DNA from: Olsenella_L kribbiana
Lineage (GTDB): Bacteria; Actinomycetota; Coriobacteriia; Coriobacteriales; Atopobiaceae
DNA length: 64,000 nucleotides
Assembly (NCBI RefSeq): GCF_036408795.1
Contig: NZ_JAZGJP010000001.1
Location: 186,001-250,000, forward strand
Direction of reading: 5' to 3'
This document shows, piece after piece, positions 23,865 to 32,772 of the stretch (the stretch's first letter is position 1; every line of letters begins with the position of its first letter). Below the pieces are notes generated by a model. It did not search any database. It saw only the letters and a program-made list of their open reading frames with translations, and was not told the origin of the DNA. Position numbers and translations under genes: made by a program.

Positions 23865-24392
23865 TCAGAGCGATTCGAGCCCCTCGGCGAGAAGGCCCAA
23901 GGCAATCCGTACTGCCTTCAGGCGTACGGTCTTGCGGTCGCCTGAAAGGAGGTGCATCTCGCTTCTCGTGAATCCGCCGCAGGAGAGCCCGAACCAGACC
24001 GTGCCGACAGGCTTTCCCGGCTCCTCGCCGCCAGGGCCTGCGATGCCCGTCACCGACACAGCGACATCGGTCAGAAGGACGCGCCTGGCGCCTTCTGCCA
24101 TGGCCTCAGCACACTCGGAGGAGACAGCACCGACACCAGGAGCATCGAGGATGCCATCAGACACGCCGAGCACGGCGTGCTTTACGGGAATCGCATAGCT
24201 CGTGATGCCGCCCTTCACGACAGCGGACGAGCCAGGCACTGCCGTGAGCGCACCTGTCACAAGGCCGCCTGTGCAGGACTCGGCCGTTCCGACCGTGAGG
24301 CCTTTCCTGTGTCCGAAATCGAGCACGCGCTCTGCTGCCTTGTAGAGCTCCTGATCGTCTGGAACCTCGATATCGCCTTGATCTCCCTGCAT
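23865..24392 (-). CDS. cinA: CinA-family nicotinamide-nucleotide amidohydrolase
   Basis: 175 residues covering only the C-terminal CinA (PncC) domain, which deamidates NMN to NaMN in pyridine nucleotide salvage. TAESCTGG (36-43, catalytic Ser39), GGITSYAIPVKHAVLGV and SVTGIAGPGG are characteristic. The N-terminal MoCF-like domain of full CinA is absent. The position between pgsA and recA is the classical cinA location. It starts three bases after the pgsA stop. Confidence 0.92.
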   Translation of the reverse strand: MQGDQGDIEVPDDQELYKAAERVLDFGHRKGLTVGTAESCTGGLVTGALTAVPGSSAVVKGGITSYAIPVKHAVLGVSDGILDAPGVGAVSSECAEAMAEGARRVLLTDVAVSVTGIAGPGGEEPGKPVGTVWFGLSCGGFTRSEMHLLSGDRKTVRLKAVRIALGLLAEGLESL

Positions 24393-24395
24393 GAT

Positions 24396-24989
24396 CTATC
24401 CCTCCGTAATGTAGCTCCAAGATTTCACGAGATAGTCCACACCGGACCAGATGGTGAGGATCGTCGCCGCAACGAGTATCCACCAGCTGAGGCCGTAGAG
24501 CACCGTCTGGAAGAGGCCCGCTCCGAAGGAGCGCGCCAGAAGCATGACGCAGATGCCCACCATTGTCGTGGCGGTCTTCGCCTTGCCGAGATTGCTTGCG
24601 GCAATCACGACCCCCTTGGCTGCAACGACCATGCGCAGGCCCGATACAAGCAGCTCGCGCACGATGACAACAAGCAGCATGAAGGGTCCCATGGAACCCT
24701 CCATGAGGAGATAGACAAGGGCAAAGATCACGACGAGCTTGTCGGCAATCGGATCGAGGAACTTGCCGAATGTCGTGACCTCGTTTCTCGAGCGCGCGAG
24801 ATACCCATCGAGTTTGTCTGTTCCCGATATCACGATGTAGAAGAGCGCGATGCCGAAGGCGGGCACCGAGAAGCTGCTTGTGGCAGCTGGTAGCTGTGCT
24901 GCGAGGATGAACCACACCGGAATGAGGACGATACGGATGCAGGTGACGATGTTTGCGGGTGTCCAGAGCTTCTTCGACGATGCTGCCAC
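24396..24989 (-). CDS. pgsA: CDP-diacylglycerol-glycerol-3-phosphate 3-phosphatidyltransferase
   Basis: 197-residue membrane enzyme making phosphatidylglycerophosphate. The signature is complete: Asp58, DG (61-62), AR (65-66), Gly75, Asp79 and Asp83 (TDKLDGYLAR...FGKFLDPIADK). NIVTCIRIVLIP at the N-terminus and the order rimO-pgsA-cinA-recA support the orthology. One of two family members in the window; this one has the standard PgsA length and context. Confidence 0.94.
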   Translation of the reverse strand: MAASSKKLWTPANIVTCIRIVLIPVWFILAAQLPAATSSFSVPAFGIALFYIVISGTDKLDGYLARSRNEVTTFGKFLDPIADKLVVIFALVYLLMEGSMGPFMLLVVIVRELLVSGLRMVVAAKGVVIAASNLGKAKTATTMVGICVMLLARSFGAGLFQTVLYGLSWWILVAATILTIWSGVDYLVKSWSYITEG

Positions 24990-24990
24990 G

Positions 24991-26346
24991 TCACTCGCTC
25001 CCCAGGAGCTCGCCGACGAGCTCGTAGCAGAAGCTGTCCACGAGCTTCACGCGCACGATATCGCCGACAGATGCCTCGCCGCTCTCGATATGCACCGCGC
25101 CATCGGAATCAGGCGCCTGGAACCAGGCATGTCCGATGAGCTCGGGGCCGTTGTCGCCTTCCTCGATGCCGTCGACGATCACATCGACCGTCTCGCCGAT
25201 ATGCTTGGCCGTTGCAGAGAAGCCCATCTCCTCGGCGAGGTCGATGAGGCGCTGGGTGCGCTCCATCTTCACATCTTCGGGGACCTGGTCCTCCATCTCG
25301 GCAGCGCGGGTGCCTTCCTCGGGCGAGTAGGCAAAGACCGAGGTGTAGTCGAACTCCTCATCCTTCAGGAAATCGAGAAGCTCCTCTGCCTCCTCGTCGG
25401 TCTCTCCCGGGAAACCTGCCATACCGGTCGTCCTGAGCACCATGCCAGGAATCTCGCGGCGGAGCCTGGCGAAGAGCTCGCGGAGCTCAGGCTCTGAGCC
25501 GGAGCGGCCCATGCGTGCCAGGATCCTCTCGGAGCAGTGCTGGATGGGGATATCGATATAGGGAAGCACTTCAGGCGTATCGCGAATCGTCGCGATGAGC
25601 TCGTCGGTCATGCCCTCTGGCTGAAGATAGAGCACGCGGATCCAGCCATGATAGGGACGCACAGCCTCTGCAACCTGGCGAAGGAGCCAGGCAAGCGTCT
25701 TCTTGTCTTCGAAGTCGGAGCCCCAGATGCCGGTGTCCTGGCCGATGAGCACGACCTCACGGACACCGCCCTCCATAAGGTGCCTCACCTCTTCGAGAAT
25801 CTCCTCGACCGGACGCGAATGGTAGCGGCCGCGGATATAAGGAATGGCGCAGAACGCGCAGAAGCGGTCGCACCCTTCAGAGATCTTCACATAGGCGCTT
25901 GCGCCCTCGATCGTACGGAGCGCCCCGGCGTCGATGGCAGGACCCTCCTTGGGCACTTCGCGACCGAGGACCTTCGACACGACCGAGACGATGCCGTCCT
26001 CCTCGTCAGCCTTCACGAAGGCCGAGACCTCCGGAAGCTCTTCGGGAAGCTCTGCACCATAGCGGGACGGCACGCAGCCACACATGACGATGGGAAGGCC
26101 ACGGACGCCTTCGTCTGTCGCTTCCTCGGCAAGCTGGAGCGTTGTCTCGATCGACTCGGACGTCGCCGAAGCGAGGAACGAGCACGTATTGATCAGTGCC
26201 AGATCGGCGTCTGCCACCTCATGGGTCTCCGCATACCCAGCACGTCCGAGAAGCGAGCGCATGCGGTCGGTATCGACCTCGTTCTTTGCGCAGCCGAGCG
26301 TGATATAGAGGATGCGGGGATCTTCGGTGCTAGCGGTAGTTGACAT
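24991..26346 (-). CDS. rimO: Ribosomal protein S12 methylthiotransferase
   Basis: Radical SAM enzyme that methylthiolates a conserved aspartate of S12. N-terminal cluster cysteines are Cys19 (LGCAKNEVD), Cys55 (NTCSF) and Cys91; the radical SAM cluster CDRFCAFC is at 159-166; a C-terminal TRAM domain ends the 451 residues. LGCxKNxVD and AFCAIPYIRGRYHSRP separate RimO from MiaB. The start is uncertain: ATG 26346 overlaps yajQ by 17 bases; ATG 26364 has a closer AGGA but would extend the overlap. Confidence 0.94.
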   Translation of the reverse strand: MSTTASTEDPRILYITLGCAKNEVDTDRMRSLLGRAGYAETHEVADADLALINTCSFLASATSESIETTLQLAEEATDEGVRGLPIVMCGCVPSRYGAELPEELPEVSAFVKADEEDGIVSVVSKVLGREVPKEGPAIDAGALRTIEGASAYVKISEGCDRFCAFCAIPYIRGRYHSRPVEEILEEVRHLMEGGVREVVLIGQDTGIWGSDFEDKKTLAWLLRQVAEAVRPYHGWIRVLYLQPEGMTDELIATIRDTPEVLPYIDIPIQHCSERILARMGRSGSEPELRELFARLRREIPGMVLRTTGMAGFPGETDEEAEELLDFLKDEEFDYTSVFAYSPEEGTRAAEMEDQVPEDVKMERTQRLIDLAEEMGFSATAKHIGETVDVIVDGIEEGDNGPELIGHAWFQAPDSDGAVHIESGEASVGDIVRVKLVDSFCYELVGELLGSE

Positions 26347-26827
26347 ATTGGAGCGGCTGTCCATATTCCTGCTCTCTGAGATAGGCGATGGTGGCCTGCA
26401 GCGCATCACGCGAGGCGGAGCTCACGCGGAGCTTGTCGCCTTCGACGGTCGCCTTGACCTTCTGCTTGGTGCCTCGGATATCCTTGGCAATGCGCTTTGC
26501 CGTGTCCTGGTCGATGCCCTGGACAAGGGTAGCGCACTTCTTCACGGTTGCTCCTGCTGCCGGCACGGCCTCCTGCCACTTGATGGCAGAAAGATCGATG
26601 CCGCGCTTTGCAGCCTTCGAATTCATGATGTCGGCAACCTGGCCAGCGACGAACTCGGACGGTGCACTGATGGTGATGGTGCCGTCCTTCTTCGAGTACT
26701 CGATCGAAGAGCCGGTGCCCTTGAGGTCATAGCGCTGCGAAAGCTCCTTCTGAGCCTGCTGGAAGGCGTTGTCGACCTCCATGAGATCGACTTCGGAAAC
26801 GATATCGAAGCTCGATTCCTTTGCCAT
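26330..26827 (-). CDS. yajQ: YajQ family nucleotide-binding protein
   Basis: 165 residues matching the UPF0234/YajQ family: FDIVSEVDLMEVDNAFQQA at the start, SQRYDLKGT, then RGIDLSAIKWQ and the ending FREQ-like REQEYGQPLQYVNYR. Some members bind cyclic di-GMP and act as transcription co-factors; others bind RNA or nucleotides. No further function can be inferred. Its end overlaps rimO. Confidence 0.93.
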   Translation of the reverse strand: MAKESSFDIVSEVDLMEVDNAFQQAQKELSQRYDLKGTGSSIEYSKKDGTITISAPSEFVAGQVADIMNSKAAKRGIDLSAIKWQEAVPAAGATVKKCATLVQGIDQDTAKRIAKDIRGTKQKVKATVEGDKLRVSSASRDALQATIAYLREQEYGQPLQYVNYR

Positions 26828-26836
26828 GTTCCCTCC

Positions 26837-28252
26837 TTAAGCCTTGCTGGTCGTGGTGGAGGCGCTCTTCGTGCTCGTAGCCGAAGCGCCGTTCGTAGTG
26901 GCAGACGTGCTGCCCGTGCTGGTCGTGCCGTTCGTCGAGCTGGACGTGCCGGACTGTGTGGAGTCGGTCGATGTGCTCGAGGAATCCGTACCCTTCGAAT
27001 CCTTGCTCGCATCGGTCGATGTTCCATCGGTCGTGGTCGTCTGCGTCTGCGGCACCTTGATCGTTATGGTACCAAGACCCGAAGTCTTCGCATCGAAGCT
27101 CTGGTTCTCGCCGTTCTTCGTGACCGTCACTGCAGACGTATCTCCGACCTGGATGCTCATCGACTGCTTCGGCTCGTAGGTCTGCGTCCAGGGACCCGTC
27201 ACGGACTCGGCGACGACGCTCTTGCCGTCGACGACGATCTCAACCCAGGAGACGCTGCTGTCGGTGACCGTCACGACGACTTCCGTCTTCTCCGGCGTCG
27301 TCGTGGTGCTCGAAGACGTGCCGTCAGACTTCGTGCTCGTCGTCTGGGCAGAGGTATTCGAAGAGGAGCTCTTCGTCCCGGAAGCATCAGAGCTCGATGA
27401 GGTCGAGCTCTGCGAGCTCGTAGTGTCAGCTGTGGAAACCGGTACCGAGGAGCTTGCTGCCGAGCTGCTCTCCCCTGCTGCCATATTCACGCAGGAGCTC
27501 ACCGACATCACGATGATGATCGTCAGAAGGATTGCGACGAGTATGCCAAGGCCGATCACCATGTTCTCGTTCGAGAGGAACGACTTCGGACGCTGGGGAT
27601 GGCGTCCAGGCTGCGGACGCCTCCTGTCCACATTCGGACGCTGGACGTTCGCGATGTTCCTCGACGACACGCGGCCACGGACAGAGTTTGCTGCCTCATA
27701 GGGAGAGGTCGTCTGTCCGTACTTCATATCGTCGGTGTAGCCCCGCTCGACAGGGCGCGTCTCTATGCGCTGGCCCTGCCTCCCGAAGCGCTCTGTCCCA
27801 TCGATGTAGGGATTTCGCTGCTGCGAAGGATAGCCCTGCTGCGGCACACGCTGCGAATAAGGCTGTCCCTGCGATGGACGTCCATATCCTCCCTGCGGAG
27901 CAGCGCTCCTGCTCCTCGCAGCGGCACCCGAGCGCTCACGGCTGCTGCGGTCCGAATAGCTTGAGCGCACCTGCTCGCGGGAGCGTCTTCGCCTTTCATT
28001 GTTTCCGTGCTCGTACACGTATAGGTCCTCATTGAATTGACGTACGACTGCAGAATCATCAAGTCCAAGATAGCGCGCATAGGAGGCAAGCATCCCCTGC
28101 GTATAGCCATTGCTCGGAATGGACGCAAAATCGCCTTCCTCGAATGCCTGGAGTATTTGCTCCTTCATGCGCAGGTCGCGGGCTGCCTTGCCGAGCGTGA
28201 TGCCCAGCTGCCTGCGGCGTTCAAGAAGTATAGCGCTATAGCGTGCTGCCAT
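26837..28252 (-). CDS. rodZ: RodZ-like helix-turn-helix membrane protein
   Basis: 471 residues. The cytoplasmic N-terminus (about 1-75) is a RodZ-type helix-turn-helix (LGITLGKAARDLRMKEQILQAFEEG, then GYTQGMLASYARYLGL). A basic Arg/Gln/Pro-rich linker (about 85-230) precedes one membrane segment (about 231-257). The outside part has a Ser/Thr-rich stretch, a DUF4115-like beta domain (about 325-405, including SWVEIVVDGKSVV) and a second Ser/Thr low-complexity tail of about 65 residues. RodZ links MreB to the wall in rods; the linker and the long tail are unusual. Confidence 0.82.
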   Translation of the reverse strand: MAARYSAILLERRRQLGITLGKAARDLRMKEQILQAFEEGDFASIPSNGYTQGMLASYARYLGLDDSAVVRQFNEDLYVYEHGNNERRRRSREQVRSSYSDRSSRERSGAAARSRSAAPQGGYGRPSQGQPYSQRVPQQGYPSQQRNPYIDGTERFGRQGQRIETRPVERGYTDDMKYGQTTSPYEAANSVRGRVSSRNIANVQRPNVDRRRPQPGRHPQRPKSFLSNENMVIGLGILVAILLTIIIVMSVSSCVNMAAGESSSAASSSVPVSTADTTSSQSSTSSSSDASGTKSSSSNTSAQTTSTKSDGTSSSTTTTPEKTEVVVTVTDSSVSWVEIVVDGKSVVAESVTGPWTQTYEPKQSMSIQVGDTSAVTVTKNGENQSFDAKTSGLGTITIKVPQTQTTTTDGTSTDASKDSKGTDSSSTSTDSTQSGTSSSTNGTTSTGSTSATTNGASATSTKSASTTTSKA

Positions 28253-28254
28253 TG

Positions 28255-30846
28255 CTATACGACCTCCCGGTACTTTTCCTCAGCTATCCTGAGCTCTTCG
28301 AGGCCTGCCTCGTCGAGCAGGACTTCGCGCGGCTTCGAGCCATCAGGCGGCCCGACGATGCCCTTTGCCTCGAGCATGTCCATGATCCTTCCGGCACGGG
28401 CATAGCCGACCTTGAGGCGGCGCTGGAGGCCAGATGTGGAGCCGAGCTGCGAATCCACGACAATCTGCGCTGCCTCCCAGACGAGCGGGTCGTCGTCCTC
28501 AGGCCCCTGCGAGCCGCTCGACTCTCCAGGAAGAGCTCCCGGAGCGACAGCGGAAAGAATCTCGTCGTGCATGTCGCTCTCGAAGTGGTCCTTCACGAAG
28601 GCGACGACGGATTCAATCTCATCGTCCGAAACATAGCAGCCAAGCGCACGCTTCGGCTTCCTGCCGCGGAGACGGTAGAGCATGTCGCCGGAGCCGAGCA
28701 GGCGCTCTGCTCCCGTCGCATCGAGGATGATGCGGGAGTTCACGGACGAGTCGACAGAGAGCGCGACGCGGTTGTCGATGTTCGCCTTGATGAGGCCTGT
28801 CACGACATCGGCCGAAGGCCTCTGCGTTGCGACAATCAGATGTATGCCCGCAGCGCGGCCGAGCTGAGCGATACGGACAATCGAGGCTTCGACATCCTTG
28901 CGGGCGACCATCATGAGGTCAGAGAGCTCGTCGATCACGATCACGAAGTACGGCATGTGCTCGGGCGGATGCTCCATGTCAGCCCACTTGTCGCCGTCGA
29001 TATTCGCATTGAATGTCTTGATGTCGCGGACCTTGTAGTGCTCGAAGACCTTGAGTCTGCGCTCCATCTCGGAGACGCCCCACTGGAGCGCTCCTGCAGC
29101 CTGGTGCGGATCGGTCACGACCGGAACATAGAGATGTGGCAGGCCATTGTAGCCCGTGAACTCGACGCGTTTCGGGTCGATCATGATCATGCGGACCTGC
29201 TGGGGCGTCGCCCTCATGAGCATCGAGACGATGATCGTGTTCAGAAGGACCGACTTGCCCGAGCCGGTCGTACCAGCAACAAGCAGGTGCGGAAGCTTTG
29301 CGATATCGACCGTGATCGGCTTTCCTTCCGTATCGCGGCCGAAGGCGACCTCGAGCGGGCTCTTGCTCTTTGCATACGGCAGGACATCGCCCAGGCACAC
29401 GCTCTGCCTCTCATGGTTCGGAATCTCGATGCCGACAAGCGAGGTGCCGGGAATCGGCGCGAAGATGCGGACCGAGGTAGCGGCAAGCGAGAGCGCGATA
29501 TCGTCTTCGAGGTTCGTGATGCGGCTCACACGCTCGCCCTCGCCCATGGAGATCTGGAACGTCGTGACGATAGGGCCAGAGACCCACCCCGTGACCTTGG
29601 CCGTGAGGCCGAACTCCTCAAGCGTGCTCTGGAGCTTCTCTGCCGTGGACCTGAGCTCTTCCTGCGAGCTCATGGACTGGGCAGAATCAGGATTCGATTC
29701 AAGAAGGGAAAGCGGCGGAAGCTCTCCGGGCTCGGCTGAGGAAGCTGCCGCAGTCTGGGCGGGAGCTGACGCATCCTTCTTCTGGATCTGTGTCTTCTTG
29801 CCCTCGGCACGCGCCGCTGCCTTCTTCAGGAAGTCAGGCACTGCCTCATGCGCAGGTGCTGCTGCAGGTGCAGGGGCTGCTGCCTGCGCTGCAGGCTCAT
29901 CCTCATCGGGCGTCTCGTTTGCTGCATCGGAGGAATCCTCGATATCGGCAGCGGGCTGCACATGCTTGAGCGAAAGACGCGGATGGCGCCTCTTCTGTGC
30001 CTTCTCCGTCTTGCTGTCTGCATTCTCTTCTGCATCGACAGGCTTCTCGGTCTCCACCGGAGCCTTATTGCGGTTCCTCTTGAGCACGGTCGTCTTGCGG
30101 TCGCCGATATAGGTCGTCTTGCCGTCACCCAAAGGATCGAAGAGCGTCGTCGGCGCGGTGCCATCAGGATCCTGTGCATCGGCAAAGAGCTCGTCGAGAT
30201 CTGCAACAGATGCCGGAGCAGCCTCCGCCTTCTGGGCACGGGACATTTCGCGGCTCTGCTTCAGGGCGGACATCTTCTCCTGCATCTCGGACTTCAGCTT
30301 CGTGAGCGAAAGGCCGCAGACAAGGGCGCCCGTGACAATGAGGCCCACGAGCACGACATTGGAAACGATGCGTCCGACAAGGACGAGGAGCACCCAGGCA
30401 AGCGCTCCGCCGAGAAGGCCTCCTGCCCTCTCCATATAGGCAGGGTCGAGCACCTGCTGAGGTGCTGATTCAGGAACGCCGGCATTCACGGAGATCAGGG
30501 CGAGGACGGCAAGCACGATGAGGCCAAGGCCCACTGCCACGCGCTTCGAGCCCAGGATCGAGCGGTCCATGAAATGCGTCGCAGCAAAAAGCGCAATGGC
30601 GAGCGGACAGAGTATGGCACCAACGCCGAAGAGCAGCGACAGCGCACGTCCGAGAAGCGTCGTCACGACGGCAGAGGTCGGCGTGACGAGCGCTACGATC
30701 ATCGCGACGGCAAGCACGATCAGCAGCACGGCGAGGATGTCCTGCTTGACAGAGGGCTCTATCACAGGCGCTGCACGATGCTGCACCTGCGGCTTCTGGG
30801 CCCTGGCAATATTCTTCTGTGCTGCTGTCTTGCTCTTTGCTGCCAA
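28255..30846 (-). CDS. ftsK: DNA translocase FtsK/SpoIIIE
   Basis: 863-residue septal DNA pump. Four hydrophobic segments lie in the first about 190 residues, then an Ala/Pro/Lys-rich linker to about 370, then the alpha-beta motor with Walker A GTTGSGKS (about 524-531) and VIVIDELSDLMM, LIVATQRPSADVVTG, and a C-terminal gamma winged-helix domain (about 795-863, GSTSGLQRRLKVGYARAGRIMD). Ends two bases before rodZ begins. Confidence 0.96.
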   Translation of the reverse strand: MAAKSKTAAQKNIARAQKPQVQHRAAPVIEPSVKQDILAVLLIVLAVAMIVALVTPTSAVVTTLLGRALSLLFGVGAILCPLAIALFAATHFMDRSILGSKRVAVGLGLIVLAVLALISVNAGVPESAPQQVLDPAYMERAGGLLGGALAWVLLVLVGRIVSNVVLVGLIVTGALVCGLSLTKLKSEMQEKMSALKQSREMSRAQKAEAAPASVADLDELFADAQDPDGTAPTTLFDPLGDGKTTYIGDRKTTVLKRNRNKAPVETEKPVDAEENADSKTEKAQKRRHPRLSLKHVQPAADIEDSSDAANETPDEDEPAAQAAAPAPAAAPAHEAVPDFLKKAAARAEGKKTQIQKKDASAPAQTAAASSAEPGELPPLSLLESNPDSAQSMSSQEELRSTAEKLQSTLEEFGLTAKVTGWVSGPIVTTFQISMGEGERVSRITNLEDDIALSLAATSVRIFAPIPGTSLVGIEIPNHERQSVCLGDVLPYAKSKSPLEVAFGRDTEGKPITVDIAKLPHLLVAGTTGSGKSVLLNTIIVSMLMRATPQQVRMIMIDPKRVEFTGYNGLPHLYVPVVTDPHQAAGALQWGVSEMERRLKVFEHYKVRDIKTFNANIDGDKWADMEHPPEHMPYFVIVIDELSDLMMVARKDVEASIVRIAQLGRAAGIHLIVATQRPSADVVTGLIKANIDNRVALSVDSSVNSRIILDATGAERLLGSGDMLYRLRGRKPKRALGCYVSDDEIESVVAFVKDHFESDMHDEILSAVAPGALPGESSGSQGPEDDDPLVWEAAQIVVDSQLGSTSGLQRRLKVGYARAGRIMDMLEAKGIVGPPDGSKPREVLLDEAGLEELRIAEEKYREVV

Positions 30847-30847
30847 C

Positions 30848-32509
30848 CTACACCTCCAGCACGACCGGAATCACCATCGGCCGCGTGTGCGTCTTGTTCC
30901 AGAGATAGTTCGAAAGGCCGTTCCTTGCCGCCTTGCGCATGGCATCGACCGTTGCCGTATCGGCAATCTTCATGACTGCCGTGCGTACGGAATCGACCGC
31001 GCCATCGGAGAGCTCCACATCGTTTGCCGAAGAGAAGCCACGGCTCGAAAGCTCGATATCGGCGACCTTGTGCGTGCGGCTCGAGATCGTGACGACGCAG
31101 GTGACGATGCCATCAGTTGCCAGGCGCTTGCGGTCGCGCAGCACGACAGGATCGGCATCGGACACAGAGCCGCCGTCGACGTAGACGACACCGGAATCGA
31201 CCGAAGGGCCACGGCGGACCTTGTGGCGGCGCATCTCGAGCGTATCGCCGTTGTCGACGACGAAGATGTGGTCGTCGTCCATGCCCATGTCGCGGGCAAG
31301 CTGAGCGTGTGCCCTCAGGTGCACTGCCTCGCCGTGCACCGGCATGAAGTACTTCGGGTGCACCATAGCGAGCATGAGCTTGAGCTCCTCCTGGGAACCA
31401 TGGCCGGAGACATGCACGAGCGTGTTGCTCTTGTCGTAGATGTAGCAGCCGAGCTTCGAGAGCGAGTTGATGACGCCCTGGACGCTCTTCTCGTTGCCAG
31501 GGACCGGCGTTGCAGAGATGATGACGGTATCGCCCTTGTGGATCGAGAGCGACTTGTGCTCGCCGTTTGCCATCCTCGAGAGTGCCGAGAGCGGCTCGCC
31601 CTGGGAGCCTGTGCACATGACGACGATTTTGTCGTCAGGGATGTTCTCGACGTCGTAGGCATCGATGATGTTCTCGTCTGCGATCCTGAGGTAGCCAAGC
31701 TCGCGTGCGATGGCCGTGTTCGTCACCATGGACCTGCCGGTCACGACGACCTTGCGGCCGACAGCCGTCGCAGCGTCGCAGATCTGCTGGAGACGGTGGA
31801 TGTGGCTCGAGAACGAGGCGACAAAGACGCGGCCCGGCGCATTCTTGATGATGTGGCGAAGAGCGGGGCCGACGGCTGCCTCAGAAGGGGTGAAGCCGGG
31901 CCTTGTCGCATTCGTCGAATCGGAGAGCAGAAGGTCTACGCCCATGGAGGCGAAGCGGTTGATGGCGGCGTAGTCGGGACGCACGCCGTCGATCGGCGTC
32001 TGATCGAGCTTGAAGTCGCCCGTGTGCATGACGGTGCCGGCAGGCGTCTTGATGTAGACGCCGAGAGATGCCGGAATCGAGTGCGTCATCGAGAAGAAGC
32101 TCACCGTGAAGGCGCCGAGCTCGATCTTCGTGCCATCGGTCACCTCGCGGAAGTCCGGGTTCTTGAGACGATGCTCTTCGAGCTTGCCCTCGATGAGCTT
32201 CAGGGTGAGCTTGCTCGAGAAGATGGGCACGCGGTGTGTGAGGTCCATGATGAGGTACGGAAGCGCGCCGGTGTGGTCCTCATGGCCGTGGGTCACGATG
32301 ATGCCACGGAGCTTGTCCTCGTTCTCGAGGACATAGGTATAGTCGGGAAGCACGAGGTCGACGCCCGGCATATCGTCATCCGGGAACATGATGCCGGCAT
32401 CGACGAGGATCATATCGTCGCCGTATTCGAATGCCGTCATGTTCTTTCCGATGCCATCGAGGCCTCCGAGAGGAATGACTTTGAGAGGTATGGATTCAGT
32501 TCTTGCCAT
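30848..32509 (-). CDS. rnj: Ribonuclease J
   Basis: 553-residue metallo-beta-lactamase/beta-CASP RNase with endo- and 5' exonuclease activity. The catalytic motif HGHEDH is at 74-79; MHTGDFKLD, SDSTN and the C-terminal VHGEAVHLRAHA supply other metal and RNA contacts. ATG 32509 (MARTESIPL) is chosen because GAAGGAG precedes it, although at a long spacing; ATG 32530 has no ribosome binding site. It has its own promoter and is followed directly by ftsK. Confidence 0.95.
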   Translation of the reverse strand: MARTESIPLKVIPLGGLDGIGKNMTAFEYGDDMILVDAGIMFPDDDMPGVDLVLPDYTYVLENEDKLRGIIVTHGHEDHTGALPYLIMDLTHRVPIFSSKLTLKLIEGKLEEHRLKNPDFREVTDGTKIELGAFTVSFFSMTHSIPASLGVYIKTPAGTVMHTGDFKLDQTPIDGVRPDYAAINRFASMGVDLLLSDSTNATRPGFTPSEAAVGPALRHIIKNAPGRVFVASFSSHIHRLQQICDAATAVGRKVVVTGRSMVTNTAIARELGYLRIADENIIDAYDVENIPDDKIVVMCTGSQGEPLSALSRMANGEHKSLSIHKGDTVIISATPVPGNEKSVQGVINSLSKLGCYIYDKSNTLVHVSGHGSQEELKLMLAMVHPKYFMPVHGEAVHLRAHAQLARDMGMDDDHIFVVDNGDTLEMRRHKVRRGPSVDSGVVYVDGGSVSDADPVVLRDRKRLATDGIVTCVVTISSRTHKVADIELSSRGFSSANDVELSDGAVDSVRTAVMKIADTATVDAMRKAARNGLSNYLWNKTHTRPMVIPVVLEV

Positions 32510-32636
32510 ATATCTGCCTGCTCCTTCCATGTAGCGATGTGATGCAGATCATTTCATGCAGCCAGCTGCGTCGATTCTGCCAGGCTGCATTCCCATGCTG
32601 ATAGCGTGCGGCCAAAGGGCCGGCACAAGGCTTTCT

Positions 32637-32664
32637 ATGATAGTACCCGAGCAGGCAGTGCCAA
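32637..32664 (-). promoter_or_regulatory. Candidate rnj promoter
   Basis: On the minus strand TTGGCA (32664-32659), 16 bases and TATCAT (32642-32637). The predicted transcript begins about 120 bases before the rnj start and just after the pnp terminator. Confidence 0.55.
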
Positions 32665-32702
32665 ACGACGCTACCAGCAAAGCGCCATGATTATTCTTGA
32701 GA

Positions 32703-32734
32703 ACAAGGGCGGGAACCCCGAAGAGCTCCCGCCC
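32703..32734 (-). terminator. Intrinsic terminator of pnp
   Basis: On the minus strand GGGCGGGA (32734-32727) pairs with TCCCGCCC (32714-32707), followed by TTGTTCTC. A weak T-tract but a strong 8-bp GC stem, 38 bases beyond the pnp stop. Confidence 0.7.
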
Positions 32735-32772
32735 ATGCTGGATGGAACTTTGATTCTGGCTTGCTTCAGGCC

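Noticed and set aside
26837..27480. Tandem repeat or CRISPR-like array suggested by repetitive Ser/Thr codons
   Set aside because: It is low-complexity coding sequence of the RodZ-like protein without regular spacing.
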